A stretch of DNA of 64,000 nucleotides from Nocardia sp. NBC_01503 (GCF_036327755.1 NZ_CP109596.1:7192001-7256000), one strand, 5' to 3'; shown: positions 35,073 through 42,856, counted from the stretch's first letter. The notes: generated by a model from the sequence alone, not told the origin. Numbers and translations: made by a program.

Positions 35073-35618
35073 ATGGCCGAACCAGGCCAGCAGGACCACA
35101 TCGTGCTGGGATTGATCGCCAGGCACGGACCACTCACGCCCTATGAGCTCAAGGCCAGGGTCGAAGAGAGCATCGACTACTTCTGGCCCATCCCGCACGC
35201 GCAGCTGTATCGGATTCCGCCGCGCCTCGCGGAACAGGGGCTACTACGCGAGGAGGCCGAGAGCGGCGGACGCCGTCGGCGGGTCTTCCATCTCACCGCG
35301 GCGGGTCAGGCCGAATTGACCAGGTGGCTGGGCGATCCCATCGCGCCCCCGCCGGAGACGCGGGACCCCGCGCAGGTGAAACTCTTCTTCGCCGATCTCG
35401 GACAGCCGGAGGATGTGGTGGGCCTGGCGCGCGCACAGGCCGCCGAACACCGCCGCTGGCTGGACCTCTACCGCAAACTCCAGGCGGAGATAGATCCGGC
35501 GGACAGTCGGCGGGCGGTGTCGCGGGAGCGCATTCTGCAGCTCGGCATCAAGCACGAGCGGGCGTATGTCGAATTCTGGGAGGATCTGGCCGCGCATCCG
35601 GACGGTGCGCGGAAGTAG
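35073..35618 (+). CDS. PadR-family transcriptional regulator
   Basis: The 181-residue protein starts at ATG 35073 with AAGGAG upstream. The N-terminal winged helix reads IVLGLIARHGPLTPYELKARV (split by a turn) and continues with HAQLYRIPPRLAEQGLLREE, where PadR proteins have S-G-YP-L--LE; the wing is GRRRRVFHLTAAGQAEL. The C-terminal half is the Vir_act_alpha_C helical dimerisation domain (RAQAAEHRRWLDLYRKLQ). Divergent from the SnoaL gene and flanked by duplicated inverted repeats, so it most likely represses that gene and itself. Confidence 0.88.
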   Translation: MAEPGQQDHIVLGLIARHGPLTPYELKARVEESIDYFWPIPHAQLYRIPPRLAEQGLLREEAESGGRRRRVFHLTAAGQAELTRWLGDPIAPPPETRDPAQVKLFFADLGQPEDVVGLARAQAAEHRRWLDLYRKLQAEIDPADSRRAVSRERILQLGIKHERAYVEFWEDLAAHPDGARK

Positions 35619-36287
35619 TCAGTCCTGATCGCTCACGATGGCGTAGATGAAACCGTCCCAGCCCTTACCGCCGACGGTCTGCAGCACGGTGCCGTCGAGT
35701 CTCGGTTCGGCGGCGATCAATTCGATGACCTCGCGGCTGGCGCGCACCGCGGCATCACTCGAATCGGCGTGCGCGATACCGCCATTGCGCACCACATTGT
35801 CGACGATGATCACCGAGCCCGGCTGGGTCAGCCGCAACGCCCACCGCACATAGTTGGCGTTGTTGACCTTGTCGGCATCGATGAAGACGAGGTCGAACGG
35901 TTCCGGGTTCTCCCCCGCCAGGACCGGCAGGCTGTCCAGGGCCGCGCCGACCCGAATCTCCACGCGGTCACCGACTTGCGCGCGGTCGAGGTTCGCGCGC
36001 GCCACCTCGGCATGCTTGGGCTCGTATTCGAGGGTTATCACCTGACCGCTCTTACCGACCGCCCGGGCCAGCCAGGTGGTGCTGTAACCGCCGAGCGTGC
36101 CGATCTCCAGCACCCGCCGCGCCCGCGCGGATTTCGCGATCAGGTAGAGGAACTTGCCCTGCGGCGGGGATACGTCGATGGCGGTCAGGCCCGCCGCGGC
36201 ATTGGCCGCCAAGGTCGGCGAATCCCCGTCTCCCACCAGGGTATCCACGAGATAACGATCAACTTCGGCCCAGTCGGATGTCGTCAT
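35619..36287 (-). CDS. SAM-dependent O-methyltransferase (class I, CCoAOMT-like)
   Basis: The 222-residue protein starts at ATG 36287. It has the SAM-binding motif VLEIGTLGGYSTTWLA (about 60-75), the acid of motif II in ITLEYEP, and FDLVFIDADKVNNANYV with the metal-binding Asp and Asn of the cation-dependent caffeoyl-CoA/catechol type O-methyltransferases, then VDNVVRNG. Acceptor unknown, probably a catechol. The start is only 35 bp past the ureC stop on the same strand, so it can be cotranscribed with ureABC, in the place normally held by ureF. It converges with padR (stops touch). Confidence 0.86.
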   Translation of the reverse strand: MTTSDWAEVDRYLVDTLVGDGDSPTLAANAAAGLTAIDVSPPQGKFLYLIAKSARARRVLEIGTLGGYSTTWLARAVGKSGQVITLEYEPKHAEVARANLDRAQVGDRVEIRVGAALDSLPVLAGENPEPFDLVFIDADKVNNANYVRWALRLTQPGSVIIVDNVVRNGGIAHADSSDAAVRASREVIELIAAEPRLDGTVLQTVGGKGWDGFIYAIVSDQD

Positions 36288-36321
36288 ACCGGCCAGTCTG
36301 CCAGCTGTCGGTAAACGGTGA

Positions 36322-38043
36322 TCAGAACAGGAAGTACCGCTGTGCCATCGGCAATTCGGTGGCGGGCTGCTCCGCCCACACCTCACCGTCGATACGGACG
36401 GTGAAGGTATCGGGATCCACCTCGATGCGGGGCATGGCGTCATTGCGCGGCATATCGGCCTTGGTACGCCTGCGCACGTTGGCCACCGGCACCAGCTTCC
36501 GATTCACCCGCAGGCGATCGGCGAGCCCGTCCTCGATAGCCGCCTCGGAGACGAAATGCAGTGAATTGCCCGCCGCCACGGCCGGAGCCGCACCGAACAT
36601 GGGTCGCGGCAGCACCGGCTGCGGTGTCGGAATGGAGGCATTGGCATCACCCATGGCGGCCCAGGCGATGGTGCCGCCCTTGAGCACCGCGTGCGGGCGG
36701 ACGCCGAAGAAGGCCGGTTCCCACAGCACCAGATCGGCGAGTTTGCCGACCTCCACCGAGCCGATCTCATGGTCGAGACCGTGTGCCACGGCCGGGCAGA
36801 TCGTGTACTTGGCGACATAGCGCCGCACCCGATTGTTATCCGCCGCACCATCTCCCGCGAGCGAGCCGCGCCGCTTCTTCATCACGTGCGCGGTCTGCCA
36901 GGTGCGCATGACGACCTCGCCGATGCGGCCCATGGCCTGGGCGTCGCTGCCGATCATGGAGATCGCGCCCATATCGTGCAGCAGATCCTCGGCGGCAATG
37001 GTGGAGGGCCGGATCCGGCTCTCCGCGAAGGCCAGATCCTCGGGAATCGAGGGGCTCAGATGATGGCAGACCATGAGCATGTCGAGATGCTCGTCGAGCG
37101 TGTTGACTGTGTGCGGCCGGGTCGGATTGGTCGAGCTCGGCAGCACATTCGAATACGCGGCGACGGTGATGATGTCGGGCGCGTGACCTCCGCCCGCACC
37201 CTCGGTGTGGTACGAGTGGATGGCCCGGCCGCGGATCGCGGCGAGGGTGTCCTCGACGAATCCCGCCTCGTTCAACGTGTCCGAATGCAATGCCACCTGG
37301 ACGCCCGACGCATCGGCCACGGTCAGGCACGCGTCGATGGCGGCCGGGGTGGTGCCCCAATCCTCGTGCAGTTTGAAACCGGCCGCGCCGCCGCGCAATT
37401 GCTCCCACATGGCCTCGGGCCGGACCGTATTGCCCTTGCCGAGCAGCACGATATTGACCGGCCAGCCGTCGGTGGCCTCGAGCATGCGGCCCAGATGCCA
37501 CGCGCCCGGGGTGACCGTGGTGGCCTTGGAGCCCTCGGCCGGTCCGGTGCCGCCGCCGACGAGGGTGGTGATTCCGCTGCCGATGGCCTCATCGAGGATC
37601 TGCGGGCAGATGAAGTGCACGTGGCAGTCGATGGCCCCGGCGGTGACGATGCGGCCGTTGCCCGCGATGATCTCCGTCGAGGGGCCGACCACCAGATCCG
37701 GATGCACCCCGGTCATGGTGTCAGGATTACCGGCCTTACCGATGGCGCTGATGCGGCCGTCACGAATACCGATGTCGGCCTTGATGATTCCCCAGTGATC
37801 GACGATCACCACACCGGTGATGACGGTATCGGGGGTGCCCTCGGCTCGGGTCGCCCGGGCCTGGCCCATGGATTCGCGCAGTACCTTGCCGCCGCCGAAG
37901 ACGGCCTCGTCACCGGCGAGTCCCGGTCCGCCGCTGCGGTCTTCGGTGATCTCGATCAGTAGATCGGTGTCCGCCAGGCGAATTCGATCGCCGGTGGTGG
38001 GCCCGAACAGCTGGGCGTAGCGGGCGCGGGAGAGTTCGGCCAT
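36322..38043 (-). CDS. ureC: Urease alpha subunit
   Basis: UreC carries the dinickel centre that hydrolyses urea to ammonia and carbamate. In this 573-residue protein all key residues are visible with a constant offset of seven from the Klebsiella numbering: His141 and His143 (HVHFI), the carbamylated Lys224 (FKLHEDWG), His253 (ALHSD), His279 (SYHTEGAGGGH), and the flap Cys326-His327 (MVCHHLSPS). The enzyme should be active. ATG 38043 overlaps the ureB stop by ATGA. Instead of ureF, an O-methyltransferase follows 35 bp downstream. Confidence 0.97.
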   Translation of the reverse strand: MAELSRARYAQLFGPTTGDRIRLADTDLLIEITEDRSGGPGLAGDEAVFGGGKVLRESMGQARATRAEGTPDTVITGVVIVDHWGIIKADIGIRDGRISAIGKAGNPDTMTGVHPDLVVGPSTEIIAGNGRIVTAGAIDCHVHFICPQILDEAIGSGITTLVGGGTGPAEGSKATTVTPGAWHLGRMLEATDGWPVNIVLLGKGNTVRPEAMWEQLRGGAAGFKLHEDWGTTPAAIDACLTVADASGVQVALHSDTLNEAGFVEDTLAAIRGRAIHSYHTEGAGGGHAPDIITVAAYSNVLPSSTNPTRPHTVNTLDEHLDMLMVCHHLSPSIPEDLAFAESRIRPSTIAAEDLLHDMGAISMIGSDAQAMGRIGEVVMRTWQTAHVMKKRRGSLAGDGAADNNRVRRYVAKYTICPAVAHGLDHEIGSVEVGKLADLVLWEPAFFGVRPHAVLKGGTIAWAAMGDANASIPTPQPVLPRPMFGAAPAVAAGNSLHFVSEAAIEDGLADRLRVNRKLVPVANVRRRTKADMPRNDAMPRIEVDPDTFTVRIDGEVWAEQPATELPMAQRYFLF

Positions 38044-38387
38044 CAGGCGTCCAGCTTTCCGGGAGGGGTCAGGCTGATTCCGTGCACTTCGCGATTGCCG
38101 CCCAGTGGGACCAGCGAGACCCGCTGCCCCAGACCGGGTTCGAAGCGCACCGCGGTACCGGCGGGAATATCGAGGCGGCGGCCGTGCGCGGCCTCGCGAT
38201 CGAATTCCAGGGCCGAATTGGCCTGCGGGAAGTGCACATGGCTGCCGACCTGAACCGGCCGGTCACCGGTGTTGACCACATCGACCTCGATGCGGTCGGC
38301 TCCGGCATTGAGCTCGATAGTGCCTTCGGCACAGAGGTATTCACCGGGCACGAGCGGAGCCCGCGGAGCTCGCATTGGATCAGACAT
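38043..38387 (-). CDS. ureB: Urease beta subunit
   Basis: The 114-residue beta subunit starts at ATG 38387, right after ureA (5-bp gap), and overlaps ureC by 4 bp. It shows VPGEYLCAEGTIELNAG, VVNTGDRPVQVGSHVHFPQANSAL divided by the family GDRP-QVGSH-HF signature, and GTAVRFEPG, all classic UreB. Length agrees with separate beta subunits of actinobacteria. It packs against UreA and UreC in the (abc)3 trimer. Confidence 0.96.
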   Translation of the reverse strand: MSDPMRAPRAPLVPGEYLCAEGTIELNAGADRIEVDVVNTGDRPVQVGSHVHFPQANSALEFDREAAHGRRLDIPAGTAVRFEPGLGQRVSLVPLGGNREVHGISLTPPGKLDA

Positions 38388-38392
38388 GGGCG

Positions 38393-38695
38393 TCAGCCGA
38401 TCGGGTTGTGGACGGTGACGAGCTTGGTGCCGTCCGGAAAGGTCGCCTCGACCTGCACGTCGTGAATCATCTCCGGTACCCCGTCCATGACATCCGCGCG
38501 CGTCAACACACCGCGCCCGGTGCTCATGAGCTCGGCGACGCTGCGACCGTCCCGCGCCCCCTCCAGGACGTGATCGACGATGAGCGCCACCGCCTCCGGA
38601 TGGTTCAGCCTCAGTCCGCGAGCCTGCCGTCGCCGGGCCAGCTCGGCCGCATAACTCAGCAGCAGGCGTTCCTGCTCGTGCGGCGACAGTCGCAT
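38393..38695 (-). CDS. ureA: Urease gamma subunit
   Basis: The 100-residue gamma subunit starts at ATG 38695 with a GGAG site; it begins MRLSPHEQERLLLSYAAELA and contains RGLRLNHPEAVALI and the end TVHNPIG, all typical of UreA. The open frame continues upstream to 38743 without conserved sequence. It is the first gene of ureABC. A possible GlnR site lies upstream (38751-38766). Confidence 0.96.
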   Translation of the reverse strand: MRLSPHEQERLLLSYAAELARRRQARGLRLNHPEAVALIVDHVLEGARDGRSVAELMSTGRGVLTRADVMDGVPEMIHDVQVEATFPDGTKLVTVHNPIG

Positions 38696-38750
38696 TCGGG
38701 CTCCTCGGCGAGGGACGGGGCGGGTCGTCGGCCATTCTGACACGCCCCGC

Positions 38751-38766
38751 GTTACCCGGATGTTTC
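38751..38766 (-). promoter_or_regulatory. Possible GlnR box upstream of ureA
   Basis: Read on the minus strand the site is GAAAC-ATCCGG-GTAAC, two half-sites with the 6-bp spacing of the actinobacterial GlnR consensus (GTNAC-N6-GAAAC, here in b-a order). A CAGAAT -10-like hexamer follows at 38734-38739. GlnR activates urease genes in mycobacteria and streptomycetes when nitrogen is low. Only two half-sites are clear, and the distance to the -10 is short for an activator. Confidence 0.4.
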
Positions 38767-38796
38767 GTCCGAGATCAGCCCCGTCGCGCCGAATTC

Positions 38797-39267
38797 TCAG
38801 CCCCGCGGACTCAGGTTCTGCAACCGCACCTGCCCGCGCGCGACCGTCCGATCCTGCTCATCGGTGATCTCGACAACCCACAGCTGCTGCGACCGCCCGC
38901 GGTGCACCGGCGTCGCCACCCCGCGCAGCACGCCCTCGCGCACCGCCCGCAAGAAGTCGGTGTTGTTATTGACCCCGACCACCGAGCCGCGCTCCCCCAG
39001 CCACACACTGCCCGCGACACTGGCGAGGGTCTCGATGACGGTGCAGTACACCCCGCCGTTCACGATTCCGGCGGGCTGATGCTGAGTCGGCGTCACCACC
39101 CATTCGGCCGCAACCCGATCCGGGCCCATCTCGGTCATCTTCAGCCCGAAGGTATCGACGAATGTGCCCGCGCTGAACTTGTTCATCAGCTCCGGTGTCA
39201 AATCCGCCATGGACTTGATCGAGGCGAACTCGTCCGTCCCCGTGGTCGCTTGGTCATCAGAGGTCAT
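38797..39267 (-). CDS. PaaI-type hotdog-fold thioesterase
   Basis: The 156-residue protein starts at ATG 39267. It has the hotdog core with HQPAGIVNGGVYCTVIETLAS (about 63-83), the PaaI/YdiI motif in which G-x-x-x-GG-Y and the Glu on the central helix take part in catalysis, and a later VGVNNNTDFLRAVREG strand. It should hydrolyse an acyl-CoA, probably aromatic or medium-chain. It lies upstream of ureA (101 bp) on the same strand, with a separate promoter expected. Substrate unknown. Confidence 0.85.
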   Translation of the reverse strand: MTSDDQATTGTDEFASIKSMADLTPELMNKFSAGTFVDTFGLKMTEMGPDRVAAEWVVTPTQHQPAGIVNGGVYCTVIETLASVAGSVWLGERGSVVGVNNNTDFLRAVREGVLRGVATPVHRGRSQQLWVVEITDEQDRTVARGQVRLQNLSPRG

Positions 39268-39277
39268 GCCCTGGAGC

Positions 39278-39733
39278 TTAGCCAGCCTCAGAATCGGGCC
39301 ACGAGGGGTGCAACGCGTCGGCGAGCTCCGCCGACGACAGCCCGAGCCGCCAGCGGTACCGCCTCACCGGGGCGACGGTGTAAAGCTCCGCGAACGCGGT
39401 GACCCGATCCGAACGCCCGCCGACGTGCCCGAGATCGGGAGTGATCACACACGCCGAATCGACCCGCCGGACCGCGGTGTAGAGCGCCCACATATGCGCC
39501 GCGTCCGCGCTGTCCAGTACCAGAATCTCGGCAACTCTCAGATTCAGTTCCTGGGCGCGCTGACGTGCGTAGAACGTCGCCCAGTCAAGATCAGCCTTGC
39601 TCGTCAGCACGCCACGGTTGATGTAGATGACTGCCCTGTCTCGCCGTTGGTTGTTGCTCAGATCGGCCCCTGTCCCTCGATGGTGCGGCGGTCCGGGACT
39701 GAGATGACCGCACCGGCACCGGACGCCGTACAT
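39278..39733 (-). CDS. Small hypothetical protein next to the XRE/DUF6879 locus
   Basis: The frame begins at ATG 39733 (151 residues). The first 33 residues are Cys/His/Gly-rich and may not be translated; the convincing part starts near VIYINRGVLTSKADLDW and goes on with VAEILVLDSADAAHMW and VITPDLGHVGG. This looks like a compact alpha/beta protein, similar to small resolvase-N-like proteins that accompany XRE regulators in Nocardia and streptomycetes. A GAGGGACAGGGG stretch precedes an in-frame CTG codon (LSNNQRRDR), a possible non-standard start. It is divergent from the module at 39885-41615. Confidence 0.55.
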   Translation of the reverse strand: MYGVRCRCGHLSPGPPHHRGTGADLSNNQRRDRAVIYINRGVLTSKADLDWATFYARQRAQELNLRVAEILVLDSADAAHMWALYTAVRRVDSACVITPDLGHVGGRSDRVTAFAELYTVAPVRRYRWRLGLSSAELADALHPSWPDSEAG

Positions 39734-39884
39734 CCGACGCTACGAATCGTGCGTGAGCGCGGTCTATCGACTTGGCGGAACTTGACGAAAATAGCCATTA
39801 CCGGCAGTGAAAGTGGCCGTGCTGCGGGATGATTGGACACGCACACGTCAAAGTATGCCAAGTCGCTGGACGGGAGTGACCGCG

Positions 39885-40220
39885 ATGAACCTGAGGTTCC
39901 TGGGCAGAGGCGGATCGGACTCGGGAGGTTGTCCCAGCCTGTACGCGACCGACCACGACACCTACCTCGTCCAAGGCTGGGAGACCGACCGGCCTGGGAC
40001 AGTGGAGATTCCGCACCTGCTCACCGGATTCGCGGAGCCGGGAACGTTTCTCGGTTCCACCCTGACCGACACCGGTCGGGGTACGTTCAGCGTGTCCGGT
40101 CGGCCGGTCATAGATCCGGATGTGCTCGAGTTGTTGACCTTGGCCGACAATGAGACGGCTATCGAGGTACCGAAGCTGGAGAGGACGTTCTACGGCAATG
40201 CTGCTGCGGCCCAGCGATGA
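39885..40220 (+). CDS. Small conserved hypothetical protein, first gene of XRE/DUF6879 module
   Basis: The 111-residue protein starts at ATG 39885 with MNLRFLGRGGSDSGGCPSLYATD, split here as MNLRFLGRGGSDSGG and CPSLYATD, a pattern found in front of DUF6879 and XRE/DUF5753 genes in streptomycetes and Nocardia. It has a beta-rich middle (YLVQGW-T-) and a helical C-terminus (DPDVLELLTLAD). Its last 23 bp overlap the next gene. No function is known. The frame is open upstream to 39807. Confidence 0.65.
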   Translation: MNLRFLGRGGSDSGGCPSLYATDHDTYLVQGWETDRPGTVEIPHLLTGFAEPGTFLGSTLTDTGRGTFSVSGRPVIDPDVLELLTLADNETAIEVPKLERTFYGNAAAAQR

Positions 40221-40716
40221 ACCGGACCTGTGGCAGCAGCTGTTCCGGGAGCTGAACCAGGATGCTTTCCACCTGGAAGTCAGGGACGAATACCACGTAG
40301 CCGATGAGGACACCCGGGTACGCGCGTTCCTCGCCGGCGAACCAGCCCCGTACACCTTCACGCCGTGGCAAGACCTGATGCGGGAAACCACCGGCCGAGG
40401 AGTCTCCGTCTCCCGGGTCCGGGTCGTCACCGAACCGCACTCGGGTTACCAGCGGTGGCTGCTGTCGGTCACCGGCTACAACGAAGATGCCGGTGAGGAC
40501 ATTCGTTATATCCCAAGACATCTCGCCGGTGAGGTGCCATCGGATGACTGGTGGCTGATGGACGGGGCGCGGGTTGTCTACAACCTCACCGACTCGACCG
40601 GTGCCCCGGCTGGTCTTGCAGTCACCACAGACCCCGGAATCGTGGCGTACTGCCACGAGGTACGCGAACGGCTCTGGAAGTTCGCGATCCCCTTCGGGGA
40701 GTACTCCCAACGGTGA
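40198..40716 (+). CDS. DUF6879 family protein
   Basis: The 172-residue protein starts at ATG 40198, inside the end of the preceding gene, with GGAGAGG upstream. The family pattern is clear: AFHLEVRDEYHV, RAFLAGEP, VSRVRVVTEPHSGYQRW, EDIRYIPRH and the WWLMDG near the end. DUF6879 proteins are common in streptomycetes beside XRE/DUF5753 regulators; their biochemical role is not established. Its stop overlaps the GTG start of the XRE gene (GTGA), so all three genes are translationally coupled. Confidence 0.82.
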   Translation: MLLRPSDEPDLWQQLFRELNQDAFHLEVRDEYHVADEDTRVRAFLAGEPAPYTFTPWQDLMRETTGRGVSVSRVRVVTEPHSGYQRWLLSVTGYNEDAGEDIRYIPRHLAGEVPSDDWWLMDGARVVYNLTDSTGAPAGLAVTTDPGIVAYCHEVRERLWKFAIPFGEYSQR

Positions 40717-41615
40717 CGGGGTCGGCTCAAGATGCGCGGCGAGCCCTCGGAGCAACGCTACGGGGGCTTCGTCGCGATGCCGGGCTTTCCGGCCGTCAGC
40801 TGGCAATTCTGGCCGGTTGGCATGAGTCGGTGGTCTCGAAGATCGAAACAGGAGATCGGAGCCCGACCGAGGCGCACCTACGGGCCTACTGCGTTCACAC
40901 CGGCAACCAAGCTCAATTGCCGGACCTCATAGCCACCCTCCGCAACGTCCAGGCGGCGTATCTGGAGTGGCGGCGAGTACTGGGCACCGGCACGAAGCGC
41001 CGGCAACACCAGGTGGCGAAGCTTGCCGAAGAATCGCAGCTGATGCGGATATTCCAGCCCACCATCATTCCGGGGATTCTCCAGACGGCGGAGTACGCGG
41101 CCGAGGTGTTGCGGCGGTATATCGACTTTTACCGAGTGCCGGACGATTTGGACGAAGGTGTAGCGAAACGGATTGAACGGCAACAACTCCTATACAGGGG
41201 CACCCGAAGGTTCCATATCCTGGTGACGGAGCAAGCTCTGCACACCGGCGTCGGTGGCGACGCCGTGATGACCGGCCAGCTCGACCGGTTGTTAGCGGTG
41301 ATCGGCCTACCGCGTGTGCTTTTGGGTGTGGTGCCAGCCAAGGCGGAACTGCCGATGCAGGTCACCAATTTCGTGATGTTCGATCAGCGGATGGTGCTCG
41401 TGGAGGCGGTGACAGCTGAGCTGAGCGTTACCCAGCCCAGAGAGGTTGCCTTGTACAGCCGACTGTTCGCCGAGCTGTCAGGACTCGCCGTCACCGGGGA
41501 CGCTGCCCGCGCCCTTATCGTCAAGGCTCTTGAAGCGCGGGAAAACCGAGATCCCCGCGATCTGTCAGGACGTGAGGGAGACCACGAACAGCACCAGGGC
41601 CAGGATCGGCGGTAG
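40713..41615 (+). CDS. XRE-family regulator with DUF5753 (Scr1-type)
   Basis: The 300-residue protein starts at GTG 40713. Residues about 8-65 are an XRE helix-turn-helix (LRGLRRDAGLSGRQLAILAG, then WHESVVSKIETGDRSPTEAH), and residues 95-280 the DUF5753 domain (EESQLMRIFQPTIIPGILQT, then YAAEVLRRY). This is the Scr1 family, linked with DUF397 proteins in proposed toxin-antitoxin-like pairs; here DUF6879 takes that place. A TTA leucine codon is present near 41292. The last 17 codons overlap the opposing frameshifted gene (41565-41989). Confidence 0.85.
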   Translation: MTGSAQDARRALGATLRGLRRDAGLSGRQLAILAGWHESVVSKIETGDRSPTEAHLRAYCVHTGNQAQLPDLIATLRNVQAAYLEWRRVLGTGTKRRQHQVAKLAEESQLMRIFQPTIIPGILQTAEYAAEVLRRYIDFYRVPDDLDEGVAKRIERQQLLYRGTRRFHILVTEQALHTGVGGDAVMTGQLDRLLAVIGLPRVLLGVVPAKAELPMQVTNFVMFDQRMVLVEAVTAELSVTQPREVALYSRLFAELSGLAVTGDAARALIVKALEARENRDPRDLSGREGDHEQHQGQDRR

Positions 41616-41989
41616 GGCGAAGGCGACTATGACCGCGGGGCGCTCATAGAGCGGGCGACCGGGATCCATGGGTGGTCGTGGGCCGCCCGGAATCGGCGGG
41701 GGCAGGGCGACCAGGACCGAGCGGGGGCCGAGGTTGATCAGCATGGTGATCGGGTTGATGACGGCGGAGAGGAAGCCCCACCAGCCGATCCATAGGCTTT
41801 CCTGGGTCATCTTGCGGTAGGTCGCCATCCCGCAGTCCCGGCAGAAGGGGCCGGATATTTCAGGAACTGCATGAAGAAGATGAAGCCGCGGTGTCCACGG
41901 ATGTCGACCTCCGCCGCGGGTGTCGAACCGCAGTAGCGGCAGTAGACCCCGTTGGCGGTCCCCCATTGTGCTGATTGTCGCTGCGGCAT
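41565..41989 (-). pseudogene. Zinc-ribbon membrane protein gene with a single-base frameshift
   Basis: Two minus-strand frames together make one protein. The first, from ATG 41989 (MPQRQSAQWGTANG), holds YCRYCGSTPAAEVDIRGHRG and MQFLK; the second continues with ISGPFCRDCGMATYRKMTQ, GWWGFLSAVINPITMLINLG and a hydrophobic C-terminus ending VVSLTS. The joint is at the T run 41858-41860 (AAA on the coding strand): one more A would restore MQFLKISGPFC. The two CxxC knuckles (CRYC, CRDC) form a zinc ribbon, followed by two membrane helices, a layout known in Nocardia and mycobacterial hypothetical proteins. It is a true frameshift or a sequencing error in a homopolymer. Confidence 0.75.
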
Positions 41990-42131
41990 CGACAAAGTCG
42001 AATCCCCCTGTGCGAACCCCGAATCGAAACGCGTGCCCGAGGACACGCCGCCGGGACAGTAGCGCCACGGGCGGGCGCGGGCAATTCCTTTGCGGACATC
42101 GCGGGCACCGCGCAGGGCACAGGCTTGCACA

Positions 42132-42150
42132 TTAGGTAAGGCTGCCCTAT
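42132..42150. promoter_or_regulatory. Orphan IdeR/DtxR-like iron box
   Basis: TTAGGTAAGGCTGCCCTAT agrees with the consensus TWAGGTWAGSCTWACCTWA at 16 of 19 positions. It lies between the frameshifted gene (start 41989, minus) and a decayed region on the plus strand, with no iron gene beside it. It may be a relic or drive an unrecognised gene. Confidence 0.5.
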
Positions 42151-42214
42151 GCTGAACTCGGCGTCAGGATCGAGCGAGGCCCCGAGGGCTGCGGCGGCCC
42201 CCGATCCGCTGCCG

Positions 42215-42251
42215 GTGGTGGGTTCCATTGCGTGTCGATGGAACCCACCAC
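42215..42251. repeat. Strong 14-bp hairpin in a gene-poor stretch
   Basis: GTGGTGGGTTCCAT (42215-42228) and ATGGAACCCACCAC (42238-42251) pair perfectly around a 9-base loop, followed by CCTCTTC. The stretch 42151-42442 has no convincing gene. The hairpin may be a terminator of a lost gene or the end of a mobile element. Confidence 0.55.
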
Positions 42252-42442
42252 CCTCTTCACACGGCTCCGCTACGCAGGCCCGACGACTTGACCGCGGCCA
42301 GCGTCTTCGCCGGATATCTTCGAGTGTCGACCGGGAGCGTCCAGCCCGCCGCGGCTTCGCACGCCGTGGCCGATATCGACGGCACCGGCGGCCCGGGTCC
42401 GGCCGCGGCTATCGTTTTCACTCCGAGAGGATCGGCGAATTC

Positions 42443-42848
42443 ATGCGTAGCGCAAAACGTTTCGCTGTGGCGGTGCTGGTGGCGCTGCTCGGCTCGAGCG
42501 CCTGTTCGGCACATGACGACGGCACTCCACCCGAGAGCCGAGGCGAGATCGTCTCCACGACCCCGATCGCGCGGATGTCGGCGCAGGAGGTCACCGACTA
42601 TCTCACCGGGGGAAACATCGACACACCGGTGCGAAATGGCGTGGACGGTTATCGCCTCGTGTACCGGACCATCGCACCCGACGGCTCGAGGACCACGGCC
42701 AGTGGTCTGGTCGTGCTGCCGCGCACCGATTCTCGGCGTCTTCGGGTGGTCAGCTACGAACCTCGGCGATATCGATCACAACGGGTCCGTCCGCGCGGCG
42801 CTGCCGCAGATCCTCACCTGGTTCCAGCGGACACTCCCGGCGACCTGA
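42443..42848 (+). pseudogene. Secretory lipase (lipoprotein) with internal deletion and frameshift
   Basis: From ATG 42443 the frame encodes a lipoprotein signal (MRSAKRFAVAVLVALLGSSAC, written here in two parts: MRSAKRFAVAV and LVALLGSSAC) and about 80 residues of a secretory lipase/alpha-beta hydrolase N-terminus, with GYRLVYRTIAPDGS and ASGLVVLPRT up to VVSYE. Right after, in another frame, comes DIDHNGSVRAALPQILTWF, the C-terminal end of such a lipase, ending at TGA 42848. The central part of over 200 residues with the catalytic serine is gone. It is surely inactive. The remaining reading frame continues past 43000 only as a shadow of the opposite gene. Confidence 0.7.
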
Positions 42849-42856
42849 TCGAATCG

